From NCBI GenBank assembly GCA_022824525.1, contig JAJDZT010000054.1, positions 1-64,000 on the forward strand: 64,000 nucleotides of DNA, in the 5' to 3' direction. Below are positions 52,347 through 61,629 of this stretch, piece after piece. The notes beneath the pieces are model-generated. The model saw nothing but the letters and a program-made list of their open reading frames with translations. It did no database searches and was not told the DNA's origin. Every line of letters starts with the position of its first letter. Within the stretch, counting starts at the first letter, position 1. A program made the position numbers and the translations under genes. This DNA is from Silicimonas sp. (GTDB taxonomy: Bacteria; Pseudomonadota; Alphaproteobacteria; Rhodobacterales; Rhodobacteraceae).

Positions 52347-53258
52347 GTTCAGAACCCCCCGAAACTCCCGCCATTCCCCCTTTGACATACCGGAGGTCTC
52401 CTGTGTGACCTCCTCGCCCGCCAGCATGCGGCGCACACAGTCGAGCGCCTTGCCCGAGAGCGTGGCGCCTCCCAACCGGTAGTCCTCGAAGGCGCTGTAC
52501 GCATACGGCACCCAGTCTTTGACCAGACGGCAGATCTCGTCGGCGTAGACGCGGATCTCGTATTGGGCGTGGGCGTCGGCCCGCAGCCGCAGGAAGTGGA
52601 AGAGGTTGTGGAGGTCCACCTTCCAGTACCATTGGGTGTAGATATTGGCGGGGAGGTTCATGCGGGCGAGTTCCCGGGCGAGGCCCTGCTGGCCGTCCTG
52701 CGAGATCATCTCCTCGTAGTGGTCATAGGCGCGCATGGCGTCGTCGCGAAGGTAGTTGAGGACGCGTTGCGCCTCCTCCCCTTCCAGCGTGTCGCCCCGG
52801 CCCTGGTTGTTGGTCGTCGATTGCGCGGCGAGGTCTTCGACGGCGGGAATGTAGAATTCCCGGTCGAGGATCGAATAGCGGGCGGAGTATTCGTTCACGT
52901 TGGCGGTGCGGTGGCGGATCCACTGGCGGGCGACGAAAACGGGCAATTTGACGTGGAGCTTGATCTCGCACATCTCGAACGGGGTCGAGTGCCAGTGGCG
53001 CATCAGGTAGCGGATGAGGCCTTCGTCATTGGAGACGGCCTTGGTGCCCTTGCCATAGGAGACGCGGGCGGCCTGCGTGATGGCGGCGTCGTCGCCCATG
53101 TAGTCGATGACGCGGACGAAGCCGTGATCGAGGACGGGGTGGATGGTGTAGAGGTGCTCCTCCATCCCCGGCGAGACGGCGCGGCGGGTGAGGGTCTGCG
53201 TGGCGCGGAGTTCCTCGATTTCCTGCTCGGGTGTCTGGGGGGTGTTTTCCATGTTCAT
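52335..53258 (-). CDS. thyX: Flavin-dependent thymidylate synthase
   Basis: 307 aa. ThyX makes dTMP from dUMP with methylene-tetrahydrofolate, FAD and NADPH. The ThyX motif RHRxxnxNExSxRY appears as [15 protein letters not shown] near residue 122-136. The N-terminal extension of about 50 residues and [15 protein letters not shown] near residue 93 are typical of alphaproteobacterial members. It is a housekeeping gene placed between two AT-rich accessory patches. Start ATG at MNMEN; Met3 is an alternative. Confidence 0.95.
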   Translation of the reverse strand: MNMENTPQTPEQEIEELRATQTLTRRAVSPGMEEHLYTIHPVLDHGFVRVIDYMGDDAAITQAARVSYGKGTKAVSNDEGLIRYLMRHWHSTPFEMCEIKLHVKLPVFVARQWIRHRTANVNEYSARYSILDREFYIPAVEDLAAQSTTNNQGRGDTLEGEEAQRVLNYLRDDAMRAYDHYEEMISQDGQQGLARELARMNLPANIYTQWYWKVDLHNLFHFLRLRADAHAQYEIRVYADEICRLVKDWVPYAYSAFEDYRLGGATLSGKALDCVRRMLAGEEVTQETSGMSKGEWREFRGVLNDPG

Positions 53259-53596
53259 GCCTGCCTCCGCGATTCTTTGATCGTGACATCATAGGGGGGT
53301 TCGGGAGCGGCTCAACACCAGATGTTGGGTTTGTGGATAAGTTGGGAGGATGCGTATTTGGCGAAGAGATGAAGGAGGTGCGTGGGGAATTGGGTGGCGA
53401 TGCGGGGCGCATGGCAGGGTCGGTCTTGCGTCGGTGCTCATGTCGGTATCCGGTCGGTCCGCGATACGGTGATGGTTGCGGCACTTGTCAGGCGGGAGGG
53501 TATCGACGTGTTTGGGCCGGGGTGGTGGGTTGGAAACCCACCCTACGCCAATGAGGTCTTGCGGGCGGAAGTGTCGGCGGTGCGTTTGAGTGCCAC
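53259..53596. other. Gene-free 338-bp stretch between thyX and a membrane protein gene
   Basis: No convincing gene. It holds the thyX promoter side (an AT-poor, G-rich sequence) and a palindromic repeat at 53521-53549. Open frames crossing it are on the plus strand and have no homology-like features. Confidence 0.4.
53521..53549. repeat. Palindromic repeat, GGTGGGTT / AACCCACC type (copy A)
   Basis: GGTGGGTT and AACCCACC form a hairpin with a 3-base loop, followed by CTACGCC. The flank GTGGTGGGTTG and the end CACCCTAC are shared with the element at 54303-54354. It resembles widespread dispersed REP-like sequences. Confidence 0.55.
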
Positions 53597-54151
53597 CTAC
53601 TCTTGCTCGCCATTTTTCTTAAGTGGAATTCGATATAGAAGTGTCCCCGCAAAAACGGGTACCATTAGTGTGGATAATATCGGAATGAAAGGCGGAAACA
53701 GAATCCAACTATATCTATATACTCGCCCGCTTTCTGAAATTATGGGAGCCAGCGACAGTACGAAAAAACAGGTGAGACTGGCAGCCAAAGCCACTAGAAA
53801 GACTTTTAGGGCTACCCTTTGTTCGTTATCACTCTTTGGAAACCAAGGAGTATACCTTCTGCGCATATGAAAGTAGAAGAATAAGGAGAATACTGGCGTC
53901 AAAATCATAGATACGAAGTAAAACTCTACTGAGTTCGCGTCGATGATCAAGTGATCAGATATCCTATGCCCAATAGCCGGAAGATTCCGTAGCTCTGTGG
54001 CAAGTTCGCCCAAGTCTAGGAAGTACCGTGGCAGAACGAATTGTATAACCACACTACCAGCCATAACTCCCCAAAAAAACTTCGGAAGCACTGCCTTTTC
54101 ATCCTTGAAGTCGCTTGGCTGAATTGCGCGATAAGTTGATTTATCTTTCAC
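53597..54151 (-). CDS. Four-helix membrane protein of unknown function
   Basis: 184 aa from a GTG with AGGAAAA upstream. Hydrophobic segments: FFWGVMAGSVVIQFVLPRYF, FYFVSMILTPVFSLFFYFHM, VALKVFLVALAASLTCFFVL and WILFPPFIPILSTLMVPVFA. No domain recognised. Codon use is AT-richer than around it. It is bracketed by two related palindromic repeats, which suggests a small inserted unit. Confidence 0.62.
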   Translation of the reverse strand: MKDKSTYRAIQPSDFKDEKAVLPKFFWGVMAGSVVIQFVLPRYFLDLGELATELRNLPAIGHRISDHLIIDANSVEFYFVSMILTPVFSLFFYFHMRRRYTPWFPKSDNEQRVALKVFLVALAASLTCFFVLSLAPIISESGRVYRYSWILFPPFIPILSTLMVPVFAGTLLYRIPLKKNGEQE

Positions 54152-54302
54152 GGTATTTTCCTATTGCTGCCGATATGGGCCAAGTTTCCTTGAATATGGT
54201 CCGAGCGTATCGACTAGAATATTTGCCCCGCAGAACTACAAGGCTATGCCCTCACATCGCTTGTCATTTCAATAGCGATCAACTCTCGGGCGTTACTATT
54301 GA

Positions 54303-54354
54303 GTGGTGGGTTGTCGGCGAGAGCGTCGATGGTGCGCATAAATGCGCACCCTAC
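54303..54354. repeat. Palindromic repeat, GGTGCGCAT / ATGCGCACC type (copy B)
   Basis: Starts with GTGGTGGGTTG like copy A; then GGTGCGCAT-AA-ATGCGCACC forms a perfect 9-base stem followed by CTAC. GTAGGGTGCGCA-type palindromes are common dispersed repeats in proteobacteria. Confidence 0.55.
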
Positions 54355-54395
54355 TCGCTTGTACCGCCCGATACTTTCGGTTTTAGTGACGCCAT

Positions 54396-54623
54396 TTACT
54401 TGTTTCCGATGAAAAGTTTATAGACCCGGCTTGCGAAAATACCGAAAAGTATCCCCGATATCACAAAAGAAACAGCTGCAAAAACAATCGCAAAGCCAGA
54501 CACTGAACCATATGCTTCTTCCGGCCTTTCGACCGTCTCAAAGGATACCCATGTACTGAAGATTGATGCCGCAAGGAAAGTTAAAAAAAGCAAAAAATGC
54601 TTTAAGATATTGCTTTTCTTCAT
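54396..54623 (-). CDS. Small two-helix membrane protein (75 aa)
   Basis: Segments KHFLLFLTFLAASIFSTWVS and FAIVFAAVSFVISGILFGIF are probably transmembrane; ERPEEAYGS lies between and a basic tail RVYKLFIGNK at the end. AT-rich composition like the gene at 53597. No family recognised. A TTG five codons earlier is an alternative start next to GAGGGAGAG. Confidence 0.55.
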   Translation of the reverse strand: MKKSNILKHFLLFLTFLAASIFSTWVSFETVERPEEAYGSVSGFAIVFAAVSFVISGILFGIFASRVYKLFIGNK

Positions 54624-54645
54624 ACTCTGCAATTTCAACTCTCCC

Positions 54646-54960
54646 TCATAACATCCTCAAAGTAGCCGGCGTGCGGTCCTTGGTGCGTAGGTAGGTCGCC
54701 ACCGGAATGCCCGACAGCATCTCCAGTTCCTCCAGATTAGCCAATTTCGCCGCCAGCGCCATGATGATGACACCGTGGACGGTGGCCTCTGTGTTTATGT
54801 CATGTGCCACATCCGCCGAGATACCCGTGATTTGGCCCGCAATCTCCGGCGTGACCCGCTGCTTGAGGGCCGAGAAGCGGCACGTCGCCGGCTGTCCGGG
54901 AAGGACCTGTGCGTCAGGGTGCGCCCCTTGTCCTTTGGTGACTTGTGAAACCCGACGCAT
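54646..54960 (-). CDS. Hypothetical protein (104 aa)
   Basis: Codon use agrees with the GC-rich housekeeping genes, unlike the two upstream-side membrane genes. The C-terminal half, FSALKQRVTPEIAGQITGI then HDINTEATVHGVIIMALAAKL and LEELEMLSGIPVATYL, looks like a compact helical domain. No family recognised. The N-terminal 25 residues are less convincing, so an internal start is possible. It is divergent from the glyoxalase gene with only 39 bp between. Confidence 0.48.
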   Translation of the reverse strand: MRRVSQVTKGQGAHPDAQVLPGQPATCRFSALKQRVTPEIAGQITGISADVAHDINTEATVHGVIIMALAAKLANLEELEMLSGIPVATYLRTKDRTPATLRML

Positions 54961-54999
54961 CCCCTAGGGTACGTCTCAAAGCAAACGGAGGACCAAGAG

Positions 55000-55428
55000 A
55001 TGGCAACGCAATATCTGCATACGATGGTTCGGGTTCTGGATCTGGAGAAGAGCCAGGCGTTTTACGAGATGCTCGGATTTGTCGAAGACCGGCGATGGGT
55101 GAATGATGGCGCCCGTTTCACCAATGTGCATATGAAGGCCGAGGGCGATGACCGCGATACGCTGGAGCTGACCTATAACTGGGATGGCGATGACGGATTG
55201 CCGAATGACAGCCGCCATTTCGGGCACATCGCGATCCGCGTCGATAACATCTATGACATGTGCCAGAAACTTCAGGATGCGGGCGTGGTGATCAACCGCC
55301 CGCCGCGTGATGGGCATATGGCTTTCGTGCGGTCCCCCGACAACGTGTCGATCGAACTCCTGCAAGCGGGCGACAGCCTGCCACCGCAGGAGCCCTGGGC
55401 GAGCATGGAAAACACCGGACACTGGTGA
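55000..55428 (+). CDS. gloA: Glyoxalase I (lactoylglutathione lyase)
   Basis: 142 aa, VOC fold. It isomerises the methylglyoxal-glutathione hemithioacetal to S-lactoylglutathione. HTMVRVLDLEKSQAFYEMLGF (residues 7-27) contains the first metal ligand; TLELTYNW, HFGHIAIRVDNIYD and SIELLQ supply the other Glu/His ligands. Length is that of the bacterial GloA. A clear GGAGGA ribosome site lies before the ATG. Confidence 0.93.
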   Translation: MATQYLHTMVRVLDLEKSQAFYEMLGFVEDRRWVNDGARFTNVHMKAEGDDRDTLELTYNWDGDDGLPNDSRHFGHIAIRVDNIYDMCQKLQDAGVVINRPPRDGHMAFVRSPDNVSIELLQAGDSLPPQEPWASMENTGHW

Positions 55429-55500
55429 TCGGGTTCTTCCGTCGGCGCGCTCGCGGGGAATCTACTGGCAGTGAGATTGAAGGCCTGTAAGGTCGTCGTC

Positions 55501-56217
55501 ATGGGACGAGCCGACCTGAAATACGGTGCTTCTTCTGGGCTGCGTTTGGTGGCGTTGAGCGGTGCATTCCTTGGAATGGCATCGCCAGCCGTCGCATGTC
55601 GTCTGGCCCTCCTGCTGGCGCTCGATGCGTCTGCGTCGGTGGACAACGAGGAATACATTCTGCAACGGAATGGCCTTGCCACCGCGCTGATCGCGCCGGA
55701 GGTGGAGGCCGCATTCCTGTCGGCGCCGGAACCGGTGGCGCTGGCCGCCTACGAGTGGAGCGGGCAATGGAACCAGCGCATCATGCTGGACTGGCGCCTC
55801 ATCCGATCGGGCGAAGACCTTTTGGTGGCGGCGCAGGAACTGTCGGAGATTTCGCGTTCGGCGACAGGGTTTCCGACCGCGATTGGACACGCACTCGGCT
55901 ATGCGGCCGGAATGCTCGAAGAGGCTCCCAGTTGCACACAACAGACCATCGACGTCTCCGGCGACGGGGAGAACAACCACGGCTTCCCGCCGTTCTTCGC
56001 ATACAAGCATTTTCCGCTGGACGGCGTGACGGTGAATGTGCTTGCGATTGGCGGTGCGACTGAGCTTGACGCGCTGGTCACGTATTTTCGCGAGGAAGTG
56101 ATCCGTGGGCCGAACGCCTTCGTCGAGCGTGCCCGGGACCATACGGATTTTGAACGCGCCATGCGTCGGAAGCTGGAACGTGAGGTCGGCCGCGCCATCG
56201 TCTGGATGGACAGATGA
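55501..56217 (+). CDS. DUF1194 von Willebrand A-like exported protein, paralogue 1
   Basis: 238 aa. A signal peptide ends near ASPAVA (about residue 30). The mature protein begins with the MIDAS motif DASAS in LLALDASASVDNEEY, typical of a vWA fold, and ends with ERAMRRKLEREVG. DUF1194 proteins are exported, function unknown, probably binding a divalent cation and a protein partner. An upstream GTG would add ten residues. The stop overlaps the start of the second copy (ATGA). Confidence 0.82.
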   Translation: MGRADLKYGASSGLRLVALSGAFLGMASPAVACRLALLLALDASASVDNEEYILQRNGLATALIAPEVEAAFLSAPEPVALAAYEWSGQWNQRIMLDWRLIRSGEDLLVAAQELSEISRSATGFPTAIGHALGYAAGMLEEAPSCTQQTIDVSGDGENNHGFPPFFAYKHFPLDGVTVNVLAIGGATELDALVTYFREEVIRGPNAFVERARDHTDFERAMRRKLEREVGRAIVWMDR

Positions 56218-56951
56218 GACACATCGCCTTCTGCCTCGGGCTTCTGACAGCGTCACCTTCCTCGGCGGAAACCTGTCGCCTGTCGCTGGCATTGGCGCTT
56301 GATGTGTCCGGCTCGGTTGATCAGAACGAGTATCGTTTGCAGGCGGAAGGTCTTGCCGCAGCGCTGACGGACCCGGACGTGGAAGCCGCCTTGTTCGCCT
56401 TTCCCGGTGCACCTGTCGCAGTTGCGATCTACGAATGGTCCGCTTCACGCTATCAACGCCTGATCCAGGACTGGGTCTTGATCGACGACACGGAAACCTT
56501 GCGGCAGGTGGCGGCGCGGGTTGCCAATCTGCAGCGTGAGCCCGCGCCTGAGCCGACCGGGTTGGCTGCAGCACTCGAGTACGGGAAAGCGTTGATCGAC
56601 CGGGGACCCGATTGCTGGGATCAGACCCTCGACGTCTCGGGAGACGGCAAGAACAACGATTGGCCGACGCCGCTGCAACTGCGGGAGCAAAACCGGTTGG
56701 CTGGGTTGCGCATCAACGCGCTGGTTGTTGTGCTGAACCGTGACGAGGCACGGATTGTCGGCACCGAAACGGGCGAGCTGCCCGCTTATTTCCAGGCCAA
56801 TGTCATTCAAGGCCCCAACGCTTTCGTGGAGGTGGCCGATGGTTTCGAAGACTATGCCCGCGCCATGCGGAAGAAACTCCTGAAGGAGCTTGCAACACAA
56901 CCTGTCGGCGCGTTGCCGGAGACATCCCCGAGAATTCTCCGCCGGTTTTAA
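56214..56951 (+). CDS. DUF1194 von Willebrand A-like exported protein, paralogue 2
   Basis: 245 aa with a signal peptide MRHIAFCLGLLTASPSSA. MIDAS appears as LALALDVSGSVDQNEY. The second copy shares with the first EYILQ/EYRLQ, the TCTQQTIDVSGDGENNHG-like DVSGDGKNND block, YFxxxVIxGPNAFVE and the ending RAMRKKL. The copies have diverged enough to suggest an old tandem duplication and possibly a heteromeric complex. Coupled by ATGA. Confidence 0.85.
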   Translation: MRHIAFCLGLLTASPSSAETCRLSLALALDVSGSVDQNEYRLQAEGLAAALTDPDVEAALFAFPGAPVAVAIYEWSASRYQRLIQDWVLIDDTETLRQVAARVANLQREPAPEPTGLAAALEYGKALIDRGPDCWDQTLDVSGDGKNNDWPTPLQLREQNRLAGLRINALVVVLNRDEARIVGTETGELPAYFQANVIQGPNAFVEVADGFEDYARAMRKKLLKELATQPVGALPETSPRILRRF

Positions 56952-57010
56952 CGGTATCTTGGGAAAGTTTGTCGAAAACACCGGTCGAGCAGTGAACGAG
57001 GCCGGAGAAA

Positions 57011-57514
57011 ATGGTCATGACGATGCATCAGGCAGTCCCGCAGGGCGAAGTCAAAGCGTATGTGAAAGACTATCTCGACAGTCTCGCAATGGTGGAACGT
57101 CTTCACCGTTTGCTTCTGGACGTCATCAAGGATGAGTTCGAGCGGCTCGGCGTGTTGGAGATCAACGCGGTGCAGGCGCTGCTTCTGTTCAACATTGCAG
57201 ACAATGAGGTGACGGCCGGCGAACTTCGCTCTCGCGGGTATTACCAAGGGTCGAACGTGTCCTATAACCTCAAGAAACTGGTCGACATGGGCTTCATGCA
57301 TCATCAACGATGCGAAATCGACCGGCGTTCCGTCAGGGTTCGCCTGACGGAGAAGGGACGCGACGTGCACATGATCGTCGCTGAACTTTTCGAACGGCAC
57401 GCGGACCTTCTGAACGCCCATCCGGTTATCGGCGCCGGTCAACTTCGGTCGATCAACGAGGCCCTTGGACAGGTCGAACGGTTCTGGAGCGACCAGATCC
57501 GTTACATCTATTGA
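57011..57514 (+). CDS. MarR-family regulator of the LdtR type
   Basis: 167 aa, winged helix-turn-helix. The recognition part AGELRSRGYYQGSNVSYNLKK near residue 75-95 and HHQRCEIDRRSVRVRLTEKG (wing) are strikingly like LdtR of Liberibacter and Rhizobiales, which controls an L,D-transpeptidase and envelope stress genes. A role in cell-wall control is inferred from that. Three ATGs lie within seven codons; the first follows GGAGAAA. Confidence 0.88.
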   Translation: MVMTMHQAVPQGEVKAYVKDYLDSLAMVERLHRLLLDVIKDEFERLGVLEINAVQALLLFNIADNEVTAGELRSRGYYQGSNVSYNLKKLVDMGFMHHQRCEIDRRSVRVRLTEKGRDVHMIVAELFERHADLLNAHPVIGAGQLRSINEALGQVERFWSDQIRYIY

Positions 57515-57523
57515 TATCTGGTA

Positions 57524-57768
57524 TCAGCCTTCCGGACGCAGGCGTGCAATCAACGCTGCAAACACTTCCGGTGGCGCGGCCTGCCCGCTGACCCACATGT
57601 AAAGGTCCTGATCGTTCTCTCCGAGCAACTCCTCGTAAAGATCGAGTGTTGCCGGATCGAGCGACGCGCCTTCAGCATCCCAAAAGCGACCAAGGATGAG
57701 GTCCATCTCCTTGGTGCCACGCCGCCACGATCGGATGGCGAGCCGTTTGAGACGTTTTTCCTGTTCGT

Positions 57769-57772
<4 letters not shown>
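57524..57772 (-). CDS. sdhE: Succinate dehydrogenase assembly factor SdhE
   Basis: 82 aa. It helps covalent FAD attachment to SdhA. The RGxxE motif occurs as RRGTKEMDLILG (near residues 17-28), and DPATLDLYEELLGENDQDLY is the conserved second half. Length is normal. The GTG start overlaps the stop of the XRE regulator gene (GTGA), so the two are translated together. It is convergent with the LdtR-type gene. Confidence 0.92.
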
Positions 57773-59850
<2,078 letters not shown>

Positions 59851-59954
59851 AGACGCCGCTTAATGGCCCCGCCATTTCAAAGGCGAATTGACAAGAAATC
59901 GGCCGCAGGAACGTCAGCCATCCGCAGACGGAGCACACCGCTTGGGTGGACGGG

Positions 59955-60482
59955 CTATGTTCCCGCCCATTTTTCAACGGGTCCGGTCACACCCTGCCAC
60001 GCGCCAGGTCGCAGTTCACGCCCGAGGACGCGGTCAGGGTTCGTCGGGGGCGGCATTTCCACGTCTTTCAGTTTTTGGAACCCGAACCGCCCGTAATAGG
60101 GCGCATCGCCGACGAGCATGACGCGTTCCCAATCGTCGGCGCGTTCAAGACTTGCCTCGATCAACAGACGGCCCAGCCCCTCGCCCTGGCGGGTCGCGTG
60201 TACGGCAACCGGGCCAAGCAGAAGCGCTGCCGCACCACCGACGCGCACCGGCCAATAGCGGATGGCTCCTCCGATGATGCCCGTCTCGTCCCGCGACACG
60301 AGACAGAGTTCCTTGACCGGAGAGACGTCGTCGCGCAGGCGATAGGAGGACAACGCTTCGCGACCAGGTGCAAAGGCGTGATCGAAGAGGGCTTCCACCT
60401 CCCACCAGTCATCATCCTGTTCCAGGCTCAGTTCCAAGTCGATCCCGCCCCTTTCCGGTCCGACCGCGTTAGCATATGGCAT
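59955..60482 (-). CDS. GNAT N-acetyltransferase (YhbS-like)
   Basis: 175 aa. Acetyl-CoA loop VAVHATRQGEGLGRLLIEAS near residue 92-111 and DAPYYGRFGFQ near 126 are the YhbS-type hallmarks. Substrate unknown. It is divergent from the flavin reductase-like gene by 28 bp. Confidence 0.88.
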   Translation of the reverse strand: MPYANAVGPERGGIDLELSLEQDDDWWEVEALFDHAFAPGREALSSYRLRDDVSPVKELCLVSRDETGIIGGAIRYWPVRVGGAAALLLGPVAVHATRQGEGLGRLLIEASLERADDWERVMLVGDAPYYGRFGFQKLKDVEMPPPTNPDRVLGRELRPGAWQGVTGPVEKWAGT

Positions 60483-60510
60483 TCACAGCGACAAACGGCT
60501 GGAGAAGCGC

Positions 60511-61116
60511 ATGTTCTATCGACCGGAAGACGGGCACGGACTGAAGCACAACCCATTCAATGCGATCGTGACCCCACGACCGATCGGGTGGATCGCGACA
60601 CGCGGAGCAGACGGGCAGGATAATCTGGCCCCCTATTCATTCTTCAATGCAGTCGCCTATGTGCCTCCACAGGTCATATTTGCGTCAACCAGCGCCAAAC
60701 CGGATCGCGATGGCACAAAGGACAGTGTCAGCAATATTCGCGAGACGGGCGTGTTTTGCGTGAATATCGTGGAATACGACATGCGTGATGCCATGAACAT
60801 TACGTCCGGACCTTGGCCGAAGGAAACCGACGAGTTCGACAAGGCAGGCATAACGCGGGCGGCTTGCGAAAGTATCGACTGTTCCCGCGTGGCGAACGCC
60901 CCAGCCAATCTGGAATGCAAAATGACGCAAATCGTCAAACTTGACGGAGAGGCGAACTTCGTCGTTTTCGGTGAGGTCGTCGGGGTGCATCTACGGGACG
61001 ACTGCGTCAAAGACGGTATCTTCGATGTGCTGAGCTACCAGCCCCTTACGCGCCTTGGATACCGGGATTACAGCCGGATCACGGACCTTTTCAGTCTTGC
61101 CCGTCCCGGCGAGTGA
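60511..61116 (+). CDS. Flavin reductase-like FMN-binding protein
   Basis: 201 aa, split-barrel flavin-binding domain. NAIVTPRPIGWIATRGADG near residue 17, APYSFFNAVAYVPPQVIFAS near 40 and TGVFCVNIV near 79 are characteristic. Members reduce flavins or act as flavin-linked oxidoreductases; the partner is unknown. GGAGAA lies before the ATG. The stop adjoins the stop of the convergent DUF1178 gene. Confidence 0.88.
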   Translation: MFYRPEDGHGLKHNPFNAIVTPRPIGWIATRGADGQDNLAPYSFFNAVAYVPPQVIFASTSAKPDRDGTKDSVSNIRETGVFCVNIVEYDMRDAMNITSGPWPKETDEFDKAGITRAACESIDCSRVANAPANLECKMTQIVKLDGEANFVVFGEVVGVHLRDDCVKDGIFDVLSYQPLTRLGYRDYSRITDLFSLARPGE

Positions 61117-61548
61117 TCAGTTGGTTTTCTGGCGTGGCGTGAACGGCAGAGGAAGCGCTGGCACACCATCTTCGAGCAGGCGTTTTGCTTCTTCCGCCTT
61201 CGCTTCCCCGTATATGGGACGGTGCGGAACTTCGCCTTCGTGCATGGCCCGCGCTTCACGGGCGAAATCCGGACCGACATAGTCGGATGTCTTTTCGACA
61301 TGATCCCGGAGTTTCTTGATTGCGTTTGCCAACTCCGGGTCCGGGGCGGTGGCCATCGGGCGCGTTTCCGGTTCTTCCGTCTGCTTGGCAGAGACTTTGG
61401 GCGCCATAAGATCCTTCTGCACAGCAGTTGATGCGCAGGTCGGGCATGCCACCAGGTCACGCGACTGCAAGATTTCAAAGGCGGCCCCTGATTGGAACCA
61501 GCTTTCGAACCTGTGGTCGTTTTCACATTTCAGCGCAAAACGGATCAT
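61117..61548 (-). CDS. DUF1178 protein
   Basis: 143 aa. The hallmark N-terminus MIRFALKCENDHRFESWFQS has a Cys, and ACPTCAS near residue 36 a CxxC, so a small metal site is likely. A long linker and a C-terminal helix YGEAKAEEAKRLLEDGVPAL PLP-type end follow. Conserved in alphaproteobacteria; function unknown. The start is the ATG preceded by GAAGG; upstream frame is not needed. Confidence 0.9.
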   Translation of the reverse strand: MIRFALKCENDHRFESWFQSGAAFEILQSRDLVACPTCASTAVQKDLMAPKVSAKQTEEPETRPMATAPDPELANAIKKLRDHVEKTSDYVGPDFAREARAMHEGEVPHRPIYGEAKAEEAKRLLEDGVPALPLPFTPRQKTN

Positions 61549-61629
61549 ACGTTCACCTTCACCCGCACTATGAGCTAGGGCGGTTGACAAATGATTGCAA
61601 TACTTTCGGACGTTTTGCGGCCATGTGGC

